This document shows positions 47,729 to 55,945 of a stretch of 64,000 nucleotides of DNA, one piece after another; the first letter of the stretch is position 1, and each line of letters opens with the position of its first letter. The notes under the pieces are model-generated. The model worked only from the letters and a program-made list of their open reading frames with translations. It was not told the DNA's origin and did not search any database. The DNA is from Rhodoblastus acidophilus (GTDB taxonomy: Bacteria; Pseudomonadota; Alphaproteobacteria; Rhizobiales; Beijerinckiaceae), in the NCBI RefSeq assembly GCF_025961575.1, contig NZ_JAOQNX010000023.1, forward strand, positions 1 to 64,000, written 5' to 3'. The position numbers and the translations under genes were made by a program.

Positions 47729-49686
47729 CTCTTCTCGCGGGCGTCGCGCTCGCGCTGCTGGGCGCATCCCCGTTCGCCAGCGCCCAGGGGTCACGGGTCG
47801 AGGGATCGCGCGTCGAGGGGTCGCGGGTCGAGGGGTCGCGGGTCGATGAGAGCGCGCTGCGCTATTACGCCTCGACCGGGCAGGCCGAGCGCGCCCAGGC
47901 CGAAATACGCCGGCTGCGCGCGCTCTATCCCGCCTGGACGCCCCCCGACAATCTCTCGGAAAAGACGGCGGCCGGCGGCGCCGAAGAAGATGATTTGTGG
48001 GACCTGTTCGCCGCCGACAAGCTGCCGGAACTGCAGGCGGCGATCCTGGCGCGCCGCGCCGCCGAACCGGGCTGGGAGCCCTCCGCCGACCTGCGCGCCA
48101 AATTCCGCGCAAAATTGTTTCGCGCCCGCGTGCTCGGCATGGCCCGCGACGGCCGTTACCTCGACATCGTCCGCGAGCTGAAGAGCGGCGGCATGCGCAT
48201 CGAGGGCGCCGATGTCGAGACGCTCTGGGCGGTGGCCGACGCCTGGCGCGCCAACAGGCAGAACGGACAGGCGCTCGAGATCTACAAGGGTATTCTCAGG
48301 GATGCGGTCGAGCCCGGCCCGCGCCTCGCCACCGTGGAGAAGGCGATCGCCGGCCTGCGCATGGAGGAGGCGGAACAGCTGATCGCTTTGGCCAAAAAGG
48401 GCGAGCTGGAGCCGATCTCCGTCGACATCGCCCGCGCCCGCATCGCCGCCTTTCTGCATGACGAGCGCAAGCCGGCGGTGGAGGAGGCCGATCTCAAGCT
48501 GTTCGCCGACTACGCCAAGAGCGACAAGGGTTTGAAGGATTCAAACCAGCCGGCGCTGCTCGGCTGGTATCATTACAAGCTGAAAAGCTACCAGGAGGCG
48601 CTCGACTGGTTCAAACTGTCGCTCGAACATGGCGGCGACGCCATGGTGGCGCATGGCCTGGCGCATGCGCTGCGCTATCTCGGCATGAAACGCGAAGCCG
48701 AGGAAGTCGCCTATGCCTGGCGCGAGCCGCTGGTCAACAATTCCATCCTGTTCATCGACATTCTCGAGCGCGACCTGACCCGGCCGATCCCGCCCTATGT
48801 CGAGCCGGAGCGCCTCGCCCGCTATGGCGAGGTCACCCTGCAGACGGCCTCGGGCGAGGGGGCGCAGGCGCTGGCCTGGTACGCCTATAATTCCTGCCAA
48901 TATGACGCGGCGCTGCAATGGTTTACGCGCGCCGTCGCCTGGCATCCCAAGGAGCCGACCGTCTACGGGCTGGCGCTGACGCTGTCGCGGCTGAAGCAGG
49001 AGAAGGAGGCGATGGTCTGGATCAACCGCTATGACGGGCTGTTCCCGCTGGCGGTCGAGATCATTTTTCCGACGACGGCCAAGCCGCCGACGCCTTGCGA
49101 CCAGCGGCTGGACCAGGTCGCCGCCTTCCGCTCCGGCGCTCCGGGCGTTCCGGGCGATCGGGGCGCGCCGCTTCCCTATGGCGCCGATCCGCGCGCCGTC
49201 TCCGATCCCACGGGACGCTATGCCTGGGGGCGCGTGACGCTCCCCGGCGCCGCCGGCGCCACGGGCGCGCCCGTGGCCAAACTCGCGCACGCCTTCCCGA
49301 TCGCGGTCGCGGCGGAAAATCCGCTGCGTTTCGCCGCGGCGGGGCAGGGCGCGCCGCTCGGGCCCGCCGGCAGGGTTTCGGGTTTTGCGCAGGACCGCTT
49401 TGCGCAAGACCGCTTTGCACAAGACCGCTGGCAGACTGGCTTTCCCCTGGTCGCGCGGCGTGTGCCCGGCGTCGGCGCTATGCCCTACGAGCGCTACGGC
49501 TACGCGCTGCTGCCCGGCTACAATGGCGTGACGACCTCTTCCGCGCCCAAAGCCTCGGATCAGCTCGCGCCCGCGGGGACGCTGTGGTCGAAGGAGCCGC
49601 CCGACGAGTCCGCCTCCGACACGCCCGCCGCCGCGCGCGTCGACCCGCGTCCGCCCGTCGAAACCCGCGCCCCGCGCAACGGTTAA
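47713..49686 (+). CDS. BcsC-like TPR protein without outer-membrane barrel
   Basis: The 657-residue exported protein (signal peptide MRKKLTLLAGVALALLGASP, cleavage near ASA) is mostly helical repeats of TPR/SEL type from about 45 to 460 (for example WYHYKLKSYQEALDWFKLSL, WYAYNSCQYDAALQWFTRAV). In canonical operons this slot holds BcsC, which ends in a 16-strand barrel. Here the last 190 residues are Pro/Gly/Ala-rich and show no barrel or C-terminal Phe. Two 5-residue tandem repeats occur: GSRVE x4 just after the signal peptide, and FAQDR x3 near 558-572. It likely acts as a periplasmic scaffold. Confidence 0.75.
   Translation: MRKKLTLLAGVALALLGASPFASAQGSRVEGSRVEGSRVEGSRVDESALRYYASTGQAERAQAEIRRLRALYPAWTPPDNLSEKTAAGGAEEDDLWDLFAADKLPELQAAILARRAAEPGWEPSADLRAKFRAKLFRARVLGMARDGRYLDIVRELKSGGMRIEGADVETLWAVADAWRANRQNGQALEIYKGILRDAVEPGPRLATVEKAIAGLRMEEAEQLIALAKKGELEPISVDIARARIAAFLHDERKPAVEEADLKLFADYAKSDKGLKDSNQPALLGWYHYKLKSYQEALDWFKLSLEHGGDAMVAHGLAHALRYLGMKREAEEVAYAWREPLVNNSILFIDILERDLTRPIPPYVEPERLARYGEVTLQTASGEGAQALAWYAYNSCQYDAALQWFTRAVAWHPKEPTVYGLALTLSRLKQEKEAMVWINRYDGLFPLAVEIIFPTTAKPPTPCDQRLDQVAAFRSGAPGVPGDRGAPLPYGADPRAVSDPTGRYAWGRVTLPGAAGATGAPVAKLAHAFPIAVAAENPLRFAAAGQGAPLGPAGRVSGFAQDRFAQDRFAQDRWQTGFPLVARRVPGVGAMPYERYGYALLPGYNGVTTSSAPKASDQLAPAGTLWSKEPPDESASDTPAAARVDPRPPVETRAPRNG
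47788..47847 (+). repeat. four tandem 15-bp units in the TPR gene
   Basis: Four consecutive in-frame 15-bp units encode GSRVE, GSRVE, GSRVE and GSRVD directly after the signal peptide. The units are nearly identical at the nucleotide level, suggesting recent slippage. Confidence 0.9.
49384..49428 (+). repeat. three tandem 15-bp units in the TPR gene
   Basis: Three in-frame 15-bp units encode FAQDR three times, then W replaces F. Only third-position changes separate the units. This is a second repeat tract in the same gene with the same unit length but unrelated sequence. Confidence 0.9.
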
Positions 49687-49698
49687 GGAAGATCAGAC

Positions 49699-50859
49699 AT
49701 GAAAGCCAAACTCGTCCTTCCCCCGCTGCTCCTTGCGTTGGCCGGCTGCAACACCTCCTCCTCCGGTCCGAGCCTCGACATGATGGCGCAGGCCGCCGGG
49801 CCGGCCGCCCTGGTCCACGCCACGCCGCCGCGCGCCGCCTCGCCCGACAGCGCGCTGGCGCGCCTGCCCGACGCGGCGGGCGCGATCAAGGCGGTGCGCG
49901 AGCGCCACTACCCCAACGGTTATGGCCAGGACATCGTGCTGGCGAGCGATGCGCCGGGCGGGGCCAGCCATATTGCGGTCTCCATCCAGAACGGCCCCGC
50001 TTCTGCATCGACGGAAAAGGCGCCGGTGTGGAAGCCGGGCGAGGCCGGAATCAAGGCCGAACTGGCGCGCGAATTCCCGGGCCTGGCGATGCGGGTGGTG
50101 GTCAACGGCGGCTATGAGAACCGCTATGGCCGGTTCGGCGTCGCCGTCGGGCGCGACGGCGAGGCCCTGCGCTGCATCTATGCCTGGCAATATGTCGACG
50201 ACGCCCGCCGCAGTTTCGGACATGGCGCGCGCATCACCCTGGCGGGCGGCGAGGCCGCGCCGGCGGCGATGCGCATAAAACTCTGCCGGACCGATCTCAC
50301 GGTGGACGAGCTGGTGGCCCAGGTCCAGGCGCTGCAGGTCGATATTCCCGAGGGGTACGAATCGGCGCCGGTGGCGCTGCGCATCGCGCCGGAGCAGGCG
50401 CCGCGCCTGCGGGTCGCGCGCGCGCCGGCGCGCCCGGCCGCAGCCCGGCGTCCCGCCCGCCCGGCGCAAGAGTCGCCGAGCCAGGAGCCCGTCGGCTATC
50501 AACCCTACGCCACACAGCCGGCGCCGGCCTATGCGCAGGCTCCGATGGCGGCGCCGGCCGCGCCCAGCTATGGCGGGGTTCCGCCGGCCCCGGCGGCCTC
50601 TGGGGGGCCGCGCTATCTGGCGCCGGTTCCCGCCGCAATCGTGGGAACGGGCGCCGCCAATCTCAATCCCAGCCTGCCGCCGCAAGCCTATCGGGGGCCG
50701 ACCTCGCGCGGAACGGGGGAGGCCGCGGCGTCGACGCAGAATCCCTATCGGCGCGACGGCGCCCAGAGTTATGACGGCGCTCCCGTCAGCGCCATCGCGC
50801 CGGTTCGCGCCGCTGAAGGCGCCCCGCGCGTGCTCCCCCTGGCGGCCGGCGACAACTGA
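49699..50859 (+). CDS. bcsN: cellulose biosynthesis lipoprotein BcsN
   Basis: The 386-residue protein has a lipoprotein signal with lipobox LALAGC (C17) and is therefore predicted to be membrane-anchored after Lgt/Lsp processing. The conserved part (about 40-225; RLPDAAGAIKAVRERHYPNG, VVVNGGYENRYGRFGVAVGR, IYAWQYVDDARRSFG) fits BcsN of alphaproteobacterial cellulose operons. The rest is a Pro/Ala-rich tail with Tyr. It lies 12 bp after the TPR gene and is the last gene of the operon, followed by a strong hairpin. Confidence 0.78.
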   Translation: MKAKLVLPPLLLALAGCNTSSSGPSLDMMAQAAGPAALVHATPPRAASPDSALARLPDAAGAIKAVRERHYPNGYGQDIVLASDAPGGASHIAVSIQNGPASASTEKAPVWKPGEAGIKAELAREFPGLAMRVVVNGGYENRYGRFGVAVGRDGEALRCIYAWQYVDDARRSFGHGARITLAGGEAAPAAMRIKLCRTDLTVDELVAQVQALQVDIPEGYESAPVALRIAPEQAPRLRVARAPARPAAARRPARPAQESPSQEPVGYQPYATQPAPAYAQAPMAAPAAPSYGGVPPAPAASGGPRYLAPVPAAIVGTGAANLNPSLPPQAYRGPTSRGTGEAAASTQNPYRRDGAQSYDGAPVSAIAPVRAAEGAPRVLPLAAGDN

Positions 50860-50889
50860 ATTCGCGCATTGACGGACAGATCATGTGCA

Positions 50890-50918
50890 GGACGCGCGGC
50901 CGAAAAGTCCGCGCGTCC
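50890..50918 (+). terminator. terminator hairpin of the bcs operon
   Basis: GGACGCGCGG-ccgaaaagt-CCGCGCGTCC is a perfect 10-bp stem 30 bp after the bcsN stop. The T-rich run after it is weak (CTGTCTTGTC), so efficiency is uncertain. Confidence 0.65.
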
Positions 50919-50946
50919 CTGTCTTGTCGCGGCGGAAGGTCCGCCA

Positions 50947-50969
50947 ATGCATGGAAAGAAACCATGCAT
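50947..50969. promoter_or_regulatory. ATGCATGG inverted repeat upstream of a small gene
   Basis: ATGCATGG-aaagaaa-CCATGCAT is a perfect 8-bp inverted repeat in an AT-rich intergenic stretch, about 155 bp before the gene at 51125. It could be an operator or a processed leader hairpin; no regulator can be assigned. Confidence 0.4.
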
Positions 50970-51124
50970 AAATCATTTTCACTACGTAATAGAGTGATTG
51001 TTGCGAATATGAACATTTTAATATAATCTATACATTGATTGCAGGCGCGATTAAAGTGTTGTTTAGGGCTACATGCCTAGTCTTCGGGCGCTTTCATGAG
51101 GAAGGCGCCACGAAGGAGCAGAGC

Positions 51125-51487
51125 ATGAAGCTCGCCTACTGCAAACCGGCCGGTGCAGCGCCGGACTTCAAGCCGCACCAGTGGACCGACGTCCGGCTTT
51201 GCCTCGAACAATGTCGCGCCAGCGCAGCGCACCAGCCTGAACGGGTGGCGCGGCGCCTGGAGCAGATGTTGCGGCGTTTCGCCGGCGCCCTGGAAAAGGA
51301 CGCCGTGGAGCAGAACGGCCATGACCTGTTCGCGCAGGCGCGCCGTCTCGAGGAAATGGTCGCCTGGCTGGTCGACATGCGCCGGACGCACGAGGAAACC
51401 CTGTGTCTCCAGCGCAATCTGACCCGATTGATGCACGAAGTGTTCCGCACGCCGGAATGGCGGCGGTCGCAGATCCAGGGCCTGTGA
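51125..51487 (+). CDS. hypothetical helical cytoplasmic protein
   Basis: Not recognised. The 120-residue product starts MKLAYCKPAGAAPDFKPHQW behind AGGAG and is strongly helical (ARRLEQMLRRFAGALEKDAV, RRLEEMVAWLVDMRRTHEET), with three cysteines (C6, C26, C30 by count) and no signal peptide. An AT-rich 200-bp promoter region with an inverted repeat precedes it, so it is probably an independently regulated gene and not part of the bcs operon. Confidence 0.6.
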   Translation: MKLAYCKPAGAAPDFKPHQWTDVRLCLEQCRASAAHQPERVARRLEQMLRRFAGALEKDAVEQNGHDLFAQARRLEEMVAWLVDMRRTHEETLCLQRNLTRLMHEVFRTPEWRRSQIQGL

Positions 51488-51496
51488 CGCAGATTT

Positions 51497-51522
51497 CCCT
51501 CTCCCCGTCGCCGGGGAGAGGG
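51497..51522. terminator. bidirectional terminator-like hairpin
   Basis: CCCTCTCCCCG-tcgc-CGGGGAGAGGG is an 11-bp stem between the 3' ends of two convergent genes (51487 and 51569). This stem type is widespread between convergent genes in Hyphomicrobiales. Confidence 0.6.
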
Positions 51523-51568
51523 ACGAAGTCCGCCCCTGATCATAAAGCTGATGGAAAAACGTCTCGGC

Positions 51569-51862
51569 TCAGCTGCGCGAGGCCATGAACAGCAATTGGG
51601 TGTCGAAGGCCGGCACCTTGGTGTAGCCGAGCGCGCGCAGGGCGCGCGGCGCCTCCACGTCGACCACGGAATAGCCTTCCGCCGCGCTGCGCTGCGTCAG
51701 TTCGCTGGTTTCCTGCGCAAAGCTGCGCACGGGATCACTCACATTGGTCAGGTCGTCGGGCGACCATTTGGCCGCCCATCCCCATACGGTGTCGTGCCCG
51801 GGGGGCAGGTCGTGAGAAATGAAGTCCTGGGGCCGCGACGCGCCCCGGGCGAAAATGTTCAT
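51569..51862 (-). CDS. hypothetical small protein
   Basis: Not recognised. The 97-residue product starts MNIFARGASRPQDFISHDLP behind a clear GGAGG with 5-nt spacing, which is why the ATG at 51862 is preferred over an in-frame extension of 33 codons. It has a mixed hydrophilic sequence with WGWAAKWSPDDLTNVSDPVR and SVVDVEAPRALRALGYTKVP; the latter looks like an alpha/beta element. No membrane segment. It is transcribed leftward and convergent with the gene at 51125. Confidence 0.6.
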   Translation of the reverse strand: MNIFARGASRPQDFISHDLPPGHDTVWGWAAKWSPDDLTNVSDPVRSFAQETSELTQRSAAEGYSVVDVEAPRALRALGYTKVPAFDTQLLFMASRS

Positions 51863-52018
51863 AATGTCCTCCCCTCCACGTCCGGTCCGGGTCGCCGTCT
51901 TGCGGCCGCCGCTTTTGCGGCTGTCCCGATCCTGACCTTGGAAAGGATAGGCCTTTAGCACTAGACGCGCAACCGGGAATTGATCTGCCTCAAGAGGGCG
52001 CCGACAAGGTGCCGTGCG

Positions 52019-52501
52019 TCACGCGTCGGAGGCTTCGGGGGCGGGGATGCGATAGACGGTGGTCGCCTTGATCCGCTCCATGGCGAAGCGCGAGGTGACC
52101 TTCTTCAGCGGGACGGCGGCGATCAGGCGCTGGTAGAAGGCGTCATAGGCGGCCGTATCCGGAACCACCACGCGCAGCAGATAATCGACGTCGCCGGCCA
52201 TGCGATAGACATCCATCACCTCGGGCATGGCCGAGACGGCGGAAGCGAATTTCCCCAGCCAGGGCTGCGAATGGTCGTCGGTCTCGATCGAAACGAACAC
52301 GGTCAGGCTGAGCCCGACCTTTTTTGGATCGAGCAGGGCGACGCGCCCGGTGATGACCCCCGCCTTCTCAAGCTTTTGCACCCGCTTCCAGCAGGGGGTC
52401 TGCGAAAGGCCGACGCCGCGTGACAGATCGGCGAGCGCGATGGTGGCGTCCTCCTGGAGCAGTCCCAGGATTTTCCGGTCGATGGCGTCGAGGCCCTTCA
52501 T
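52019..52501 (-). CDS. Lrp/AsnC-family transcriptional regulator
   Basis: The 160-residue protein has the Lrp helix-turn-helix (DAIDRKILGLLQEDATIALA, DLSRGVGLSQTPCWKRVQKL) and a RAM ligand-binding domain (GDVDYLLRVVVPDTAAYDAF). Such regulators respond to amino acids. The ATG begins one base after the stop of the transglutaminase-like gene, so it is probably the last gene of the ATP-grasp/alpha-E/transglutaminase operon, which is unusual company for a local regulator. Confidence 0.93.
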   Translation of the reverse strand: MKGLDAIDRKILGLLQEDATIALADLSRGVGLSQTPCWKRVQKLEKAGVITGRVALLDPKKVGLSLTVFVSIETDDHSQPWLGKFASAVSAMPEVMDVYRMAGDVDYLLRVVVPDTAAYDAFYQRLIAAVPLKKVTSRFAMERIKATTVYRIPAPEASDA

Positions 52502-52502
52502 C

Positions 52503-53315
52503 CTACTGCTGGGTCTGCCAGCTGGCCTGTCGGGCGGCGGTCACTTTCAGGCGCGTCTCCACCGTCGGCTCGGCATAGCCGGAAAAGGCCTGGCGCCAGG
52601 GCGCCGCGGCCCAGTAATCGACGCCATGGGCGAGGCGCAAATGGGCGTCGCGCGGGCAGAACCCCAGCGCCGCGTCGAAAGCCACCCAACCGATGTTTTC
52701 GACATGGGCTTCCGCCCAGCCATGAAAGGCGGCGCCTTCGGCGCCGTCGAGCAACAGGCCCGAGACGAAACGCGCCGGGATGTTTTGCGCCCGCGCCGCC
52801 GTCACAAAAATCTGGGCGATCTCGCGCGCGCAGCCCTTGCCCTCGGCGAACACCTCCGCGGCGGCGCGCGGCGCCGAATCCGTCGGCGCGAAGGCGATTG
52901 TTTCGTTCAGCGCGCCCATCAATTGGTGCAGGCGGCTCAGCCGGTCGGCTCCGTTGATGGTCTTGGCGAAGTCGACGATCTCCGCGCCGGGCCCATCGTG
53001 GCAATGGCGCAGGAACAGATCGAGCGGCTGCTTTTCGTGCAGCCCGTGGGCCACGCCCGCCGCATCCTGGGTTTCGACCTGGCCTTCCGCCGTAAGGACG
53101 ATTCGCTCCAGCGGCCCCGCATGGGAGCAGCTGTGCGACAAATTGCCATAGCCGTCCTCGCTGCGGCGCAGGGTGGCCACGGGCTCGACGCCGACGAACC
53201 AGTCGAGCACATGCAGGCTATCGAACGACCGCGGCGTCAGCCGCAGCAGCGTGTTCGCCGACCGCACCGGTTCGGAAAAAGCCACTTCGATTTGCAGGGT
53301 CACTCGCGCGCGCAT
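52503..53315 (-). CDS. transglutaminase-like cysteine protease-fold protein
   Basis: The 270-residue cytoplasmic protein has an N-terminal beta domain (RARVTLQIEVAFSEPVRSAN) and a transglutaminase core with Cys in GKGCAREIAQIF, His in AAFHGWAEAHV and Asp in GWVAFDAALGF, an intact triad. Family members act as peptidases or amide-forming enzymes. The alpha-E and ATP-grasp neighbours place it in a system predicted from comparative genomics to make or cleave small peptides. AAGGTG precedes the ATG at 5 nt. Confidence 0.9.
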   Translation of the reverse strand: MRARVTLQIEVAFSEPVRSANTLLRLTPRSFDSLHVLDWFVGVEPVATLRRSEDGYGNLSHSCSHAGPLERIVLTAEGQVETQDAAGVAHGLHEKQPLDLFLRHCHDGPGAEIVDFAKTINGADRLSRLHQLMGALNETIAFAPTDSAPRAAAEVFAEGKGCAREIAQIFVTAARAQNIPARFVSGLLLDGAEGAAFHGWAEAHVENIGWVAFDAALGFCPRDAHLRLAHGVDYWAAAPWRQAFSGYAEPTVETRLKVTAARQASWQTQQ

Positions 53316-53324
53316 GGTCGCACC

Positions 53325-54284
53325 TTATCCGAGGAGATATTGTTCGGCTATGGCGTTGGCGAGGCCGTTGTTCTCGGTGATGAAGCCATCGACGAATTCA
53401 TGCAGCCCCGACTGGAAGATCTCCTTGATCGAGGCGTTCTCCAGCTTGCGCTGGATGGCGCGCGCCTGGCGCTGGGCATTGCCGTGGCGGCCGTACTGGT
53501 TGCCGATCGCGTCGAGCCAGCGCACCACCTCGCTGGTGCAATGGATCAGCGAGCGCGGCATTTCCTGGCGCAGGATCAAGAGGTCCGCGACGTTCCACGG
53601 CTTGATGCTCTCGCGATAGACCCAGTGATAGGCGGTGAGCGCCGACACCGAACGCAAAATGGCGCTCCACTGGAAATAGTCGACGGAGCCGCCGAGCGGC
53701 TCATGCTCCGGCAGCAGCAGCTGATATTTCACATCCAACACCCGCGCGGTATTGTCGGCGCGCTCCAAGGACACGCCGAGCCGGGCGAAATAATAGATGT
53801 CGTTGCGCAGCATGGTGCGATAGCCGAAGCCGTCATAGAGGCTCGAGGTCTCCTTGACGAAGTCGAGGAAGCCGATCAGCGCTTCGCGGTCGATGGCGGT
53901 GGGGTCGCTGTGCCTTTGCTCGAAGGCCTTGAGCTTGATCCAGGCGCTGTTGATATGCTCCCACATTTCCACCGTCAGCGCGGTGCGCACGGCGCGGGCG
54001 TTGGTGCGGGCGAATTCGATGCAACTGCGGATGCTGGAGAGATTGCGCGGGTCGAACGCCAGATAGGCGATGACATTGGCCTCGTTGGCGACGTCGAAAT
54101 GTTTGGGAAAGGTTTCGTCGGCGCCGGAGGCGATCAGCACGCTGGTCCATTCGTCCTGCTTGGCCGCATAGGTGGTCGGCAAAGCGGAAATGCGGTTCGA
54201 CGCTTCGATCAGGCGCGCCAAAAAGTCGGCGCGCTCCAGATAACGCGAAACCCAATAAATATTGTCGGCGGTGCGGGCGAGCAT
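53325..54284 (-). CDS. alpha-E domain protein
   Basis: The 319-residue all-helical protein has the alpha-E start MLARTADNIYWVSRYLERAD with GFGYRTMLRNDIYYFARLGV and SLERADNTARVLDVKYQLLL, conserved residues of the family. Alpha-E proteins are nearly always next to a circularly permuted ATP-grasp, as here, and are predicted partners of that enzyme with no proven activity known to me. AGGA is 6 nt before the ATG; gaps to both neighbours are under 10 bp. Confidence 0.9.
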   Translation of the reverse strand: MLARTADNIYWVSRYLERADFLARLIEASNRISALPTTYAAKQDEWTSVLIASGADETFPKHFDVANEANVIAYLAFDPRNLSSIRSCIEFARTNARAVRTALTVEMWEHINSAWIKLKAFEQRHSDPTAIDREALIGFLDFVKETSSLYDGFGYRTMLRNDIYYFARLGVSLERADNTARVLDVKYQLLLPEHEPLGGSVDYFQWSAILRSVSALTAYHWVYRESIKPWNVADLLILRQEMPRSLIHCTSEVVRWLDAIGNQYGRHGNAQRQARAIQRKLENASIKEIFQSGLHEFVDGFITENNGLANAIAEQYLLG

Positions 54285-54292
54285 TTGTGATC

Positions 54293-55732
54293 CTATTTCG
54301 CGTTGGTCGCCAAAACCCAGGTGTCCTTGGTGCCGCCGCCCTGGCTGGAATTGACCACGAGCGAGCCCTCCTTCAGCGCCACGCGGGTGAGGCCGCCGGG
54401 GACGATGCGCACGCCATCCGCGCCGGAGAGCACGAAGGGGCGCAAGTCGACATGGCGCGGCGCAACGCCGCCCTGGAAGGAGGTGGGGCAGGTCGACAGC
54501 GACAGAGTGGGTTGCGCGATGAATCCGTCGGGATCGCTGAGCAGCTTTTGCCGGAACGTCTCGATCTGCTCCTTGCTGGCGTGCGGGCCCACCAGCATGC
54601 CATAGCCGCCGGAGCCGTTGACCTCCTTGACCACCAGTTCGGACAGGTGCTCGAGCACATATTTGAGCGCGTCCTGTTCGCGGCAGCGCCAGGTCGCGAC
54701 ATTCTTCAGCTTGGGCTCCTCGCCAAGGTAGAAGCGGATGATGTCGGGCATATAGGTGTAGACGGCCTTGTCGTCGGCGACGCCGGCGCCGGGCGCATTG
54801 GCGAGCGTGACATTGCCGGCGAGATAGGCGCCCATCAGACCGGCGGCGCCCAGTACGGAATCCGGCCGGAACACCAGCGGATCGATGAAATCGTCGTCGA
54901 CGCGGCGGTAGATGACGTCGACGCGTTTCTCGCCTTCCGTCGTCTTCATATAGACGATGTCGTCGCGCACGGTGAGGTCGCGGCCCTCGACCAGTTCGAC
55001 GCCGAGCTTGTCGGCGAGGAAGGAGTGCTCGTAATAGGCGGAGTTGAACTGGCCGGGCGTGAGGATGACGATGCGCGGATCGTCGGCGCAATGGGGCGGG
55101 GCGGCGGAGCGCAGCGAAGCCAGGAGGTTGTCGGGATAATTGTCGACCGGCAGCACCGCATGGCCGGCGAACAGGCCGGGCAGCAACCGCATCATCATCT
55201 CGCGGTTTTCCAGCATGTAGGACACGCCGGACGGGGTGCGGCAATTGTCTTCGAGGACATAGAAATCCTCGTCGTCGACGCGGACGATGTCGATCCCCGC
55301 GATATGGGTCCAGATGTCGTGCGGGGCGCGGTGGCCCTGCATTTCCGGCCGGTAGCATTCGTTGCGGAAGACGAGGTCCGGCGGAATGATTCCAGCTTTC
55401 AGCACCTCCTGGCGGCCGTAGATGTCGGTCAGGAACATGTTCAGCGCCTTGACGCGCTGGATCAGCCCGGCCTCGAGCCGCGCCCATTCGTCGGCGCCGA
55501 GCAGGCGGGGGATGATGTCGAACGGGATCAGGCGTTCGGCCGCCTCCTTGTCGCCATAGACGGCGAAAGTGATGCCGATCTTACGAAACAGCAATTCCGC
55601 CTGTTCGCGGCGGGCGTCGAGAATTTCGGGCGGCGCGGCGCGCAGCCAGTCGGCGACCCCGCTGTAGATGGCGCGCGGGTCCGTCGCGCCGTTGGTCATT
55701 TCATCAAAAAAGCCCTGGGACATCGGCCGCAT
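54293..55732 (-). CDS. circularly permuted ATP-grasp protein
   Basis: Predicted ATP-dependent carboxylate-amine ligase. The protein (479 residues from the ATG at 55732) has DIIPRLLGADEWARLEAGLI, EMQGHRAPHDIWTHIAGIDI, VRVDDEDFYVLEDNCRTPSG, NSAYYEHSFLADKLG and SELVVKEVNGSGGYGMLVGP, the core of the type 2 circularly permuted ATP-grasp family. A TTG at 55759 and ATG at 55723 are alternative starts; none has an ideal ribosome-binding site. It heads the cluster with alpha-E, transglutaminase and an Lrp-type regulator. Confidence 0.9.
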   Translation of the reverse strand: MRPMSQGFFDEMTNGATDPRAIYSGVADWLRAAPPEILDARREQAELLFRKIGITFAVYGDKEAAERLIPFDIIPRLLGADEWARLEAGLIQRVKALNMFLTDIYGRQEVLKAGIIPPDLVFRNECYRPEMQGHRAPHDIWTHIAGIDIVRVDDEDFYVLEDNCRTPSGVSYMLENREMMMRLLPGLFAGHAVLPVDNYPDNLLASLRSAAPPHCADDPRIVILTPGQFNSAYYEHSFLADKLGVELVEGRDLTVRDDIVYMKTTEGEKRVDVIYRRVDDDFIDPLVFRPDSVLGAAGLMGAYLAGNVTLANAPGAGVADDKAVYTYMPDIIRFYLGEEPKLKNVATWRCREQDALKYVLEHLSELVVKEVNGSGGYGMLVGPHASKEQIETFRQKLLSDPDGFIAQPTLSLSTCPTSFQGGVAPRHVDLRPFVLSGADGVRIVPGGLTRVALKEGSLVVNSSQGGGTKDTWVLATNAK

Positions 55733-55945
55733 CGCCCTCGGAAAATCATTGTTTTGCAAGGAAGGCGCCGCGCGAGTCGCCTTGATCCCCTTGCGCTTGA
55801 ACCTAGCTTAAATGTCTTGGGAGAGGCTGTGGTGTCTAAATTTTATGCAGATTGCGCCGAAACGGCGCAATTCGTGAGCGAATGCTCGGAATTGCCTAAT
55901 CGTCAGGCTTAACCTAAGTCAAGACGTTTGCCGCGAACTCCGTCG

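Noticed and set aside
47788-47847. Short tandem units considered as a CRISPR-like or origin iteron array.
   Set aside because: They have no spacers, are in frame within a coding sequence and encode a regular pentapeptide.
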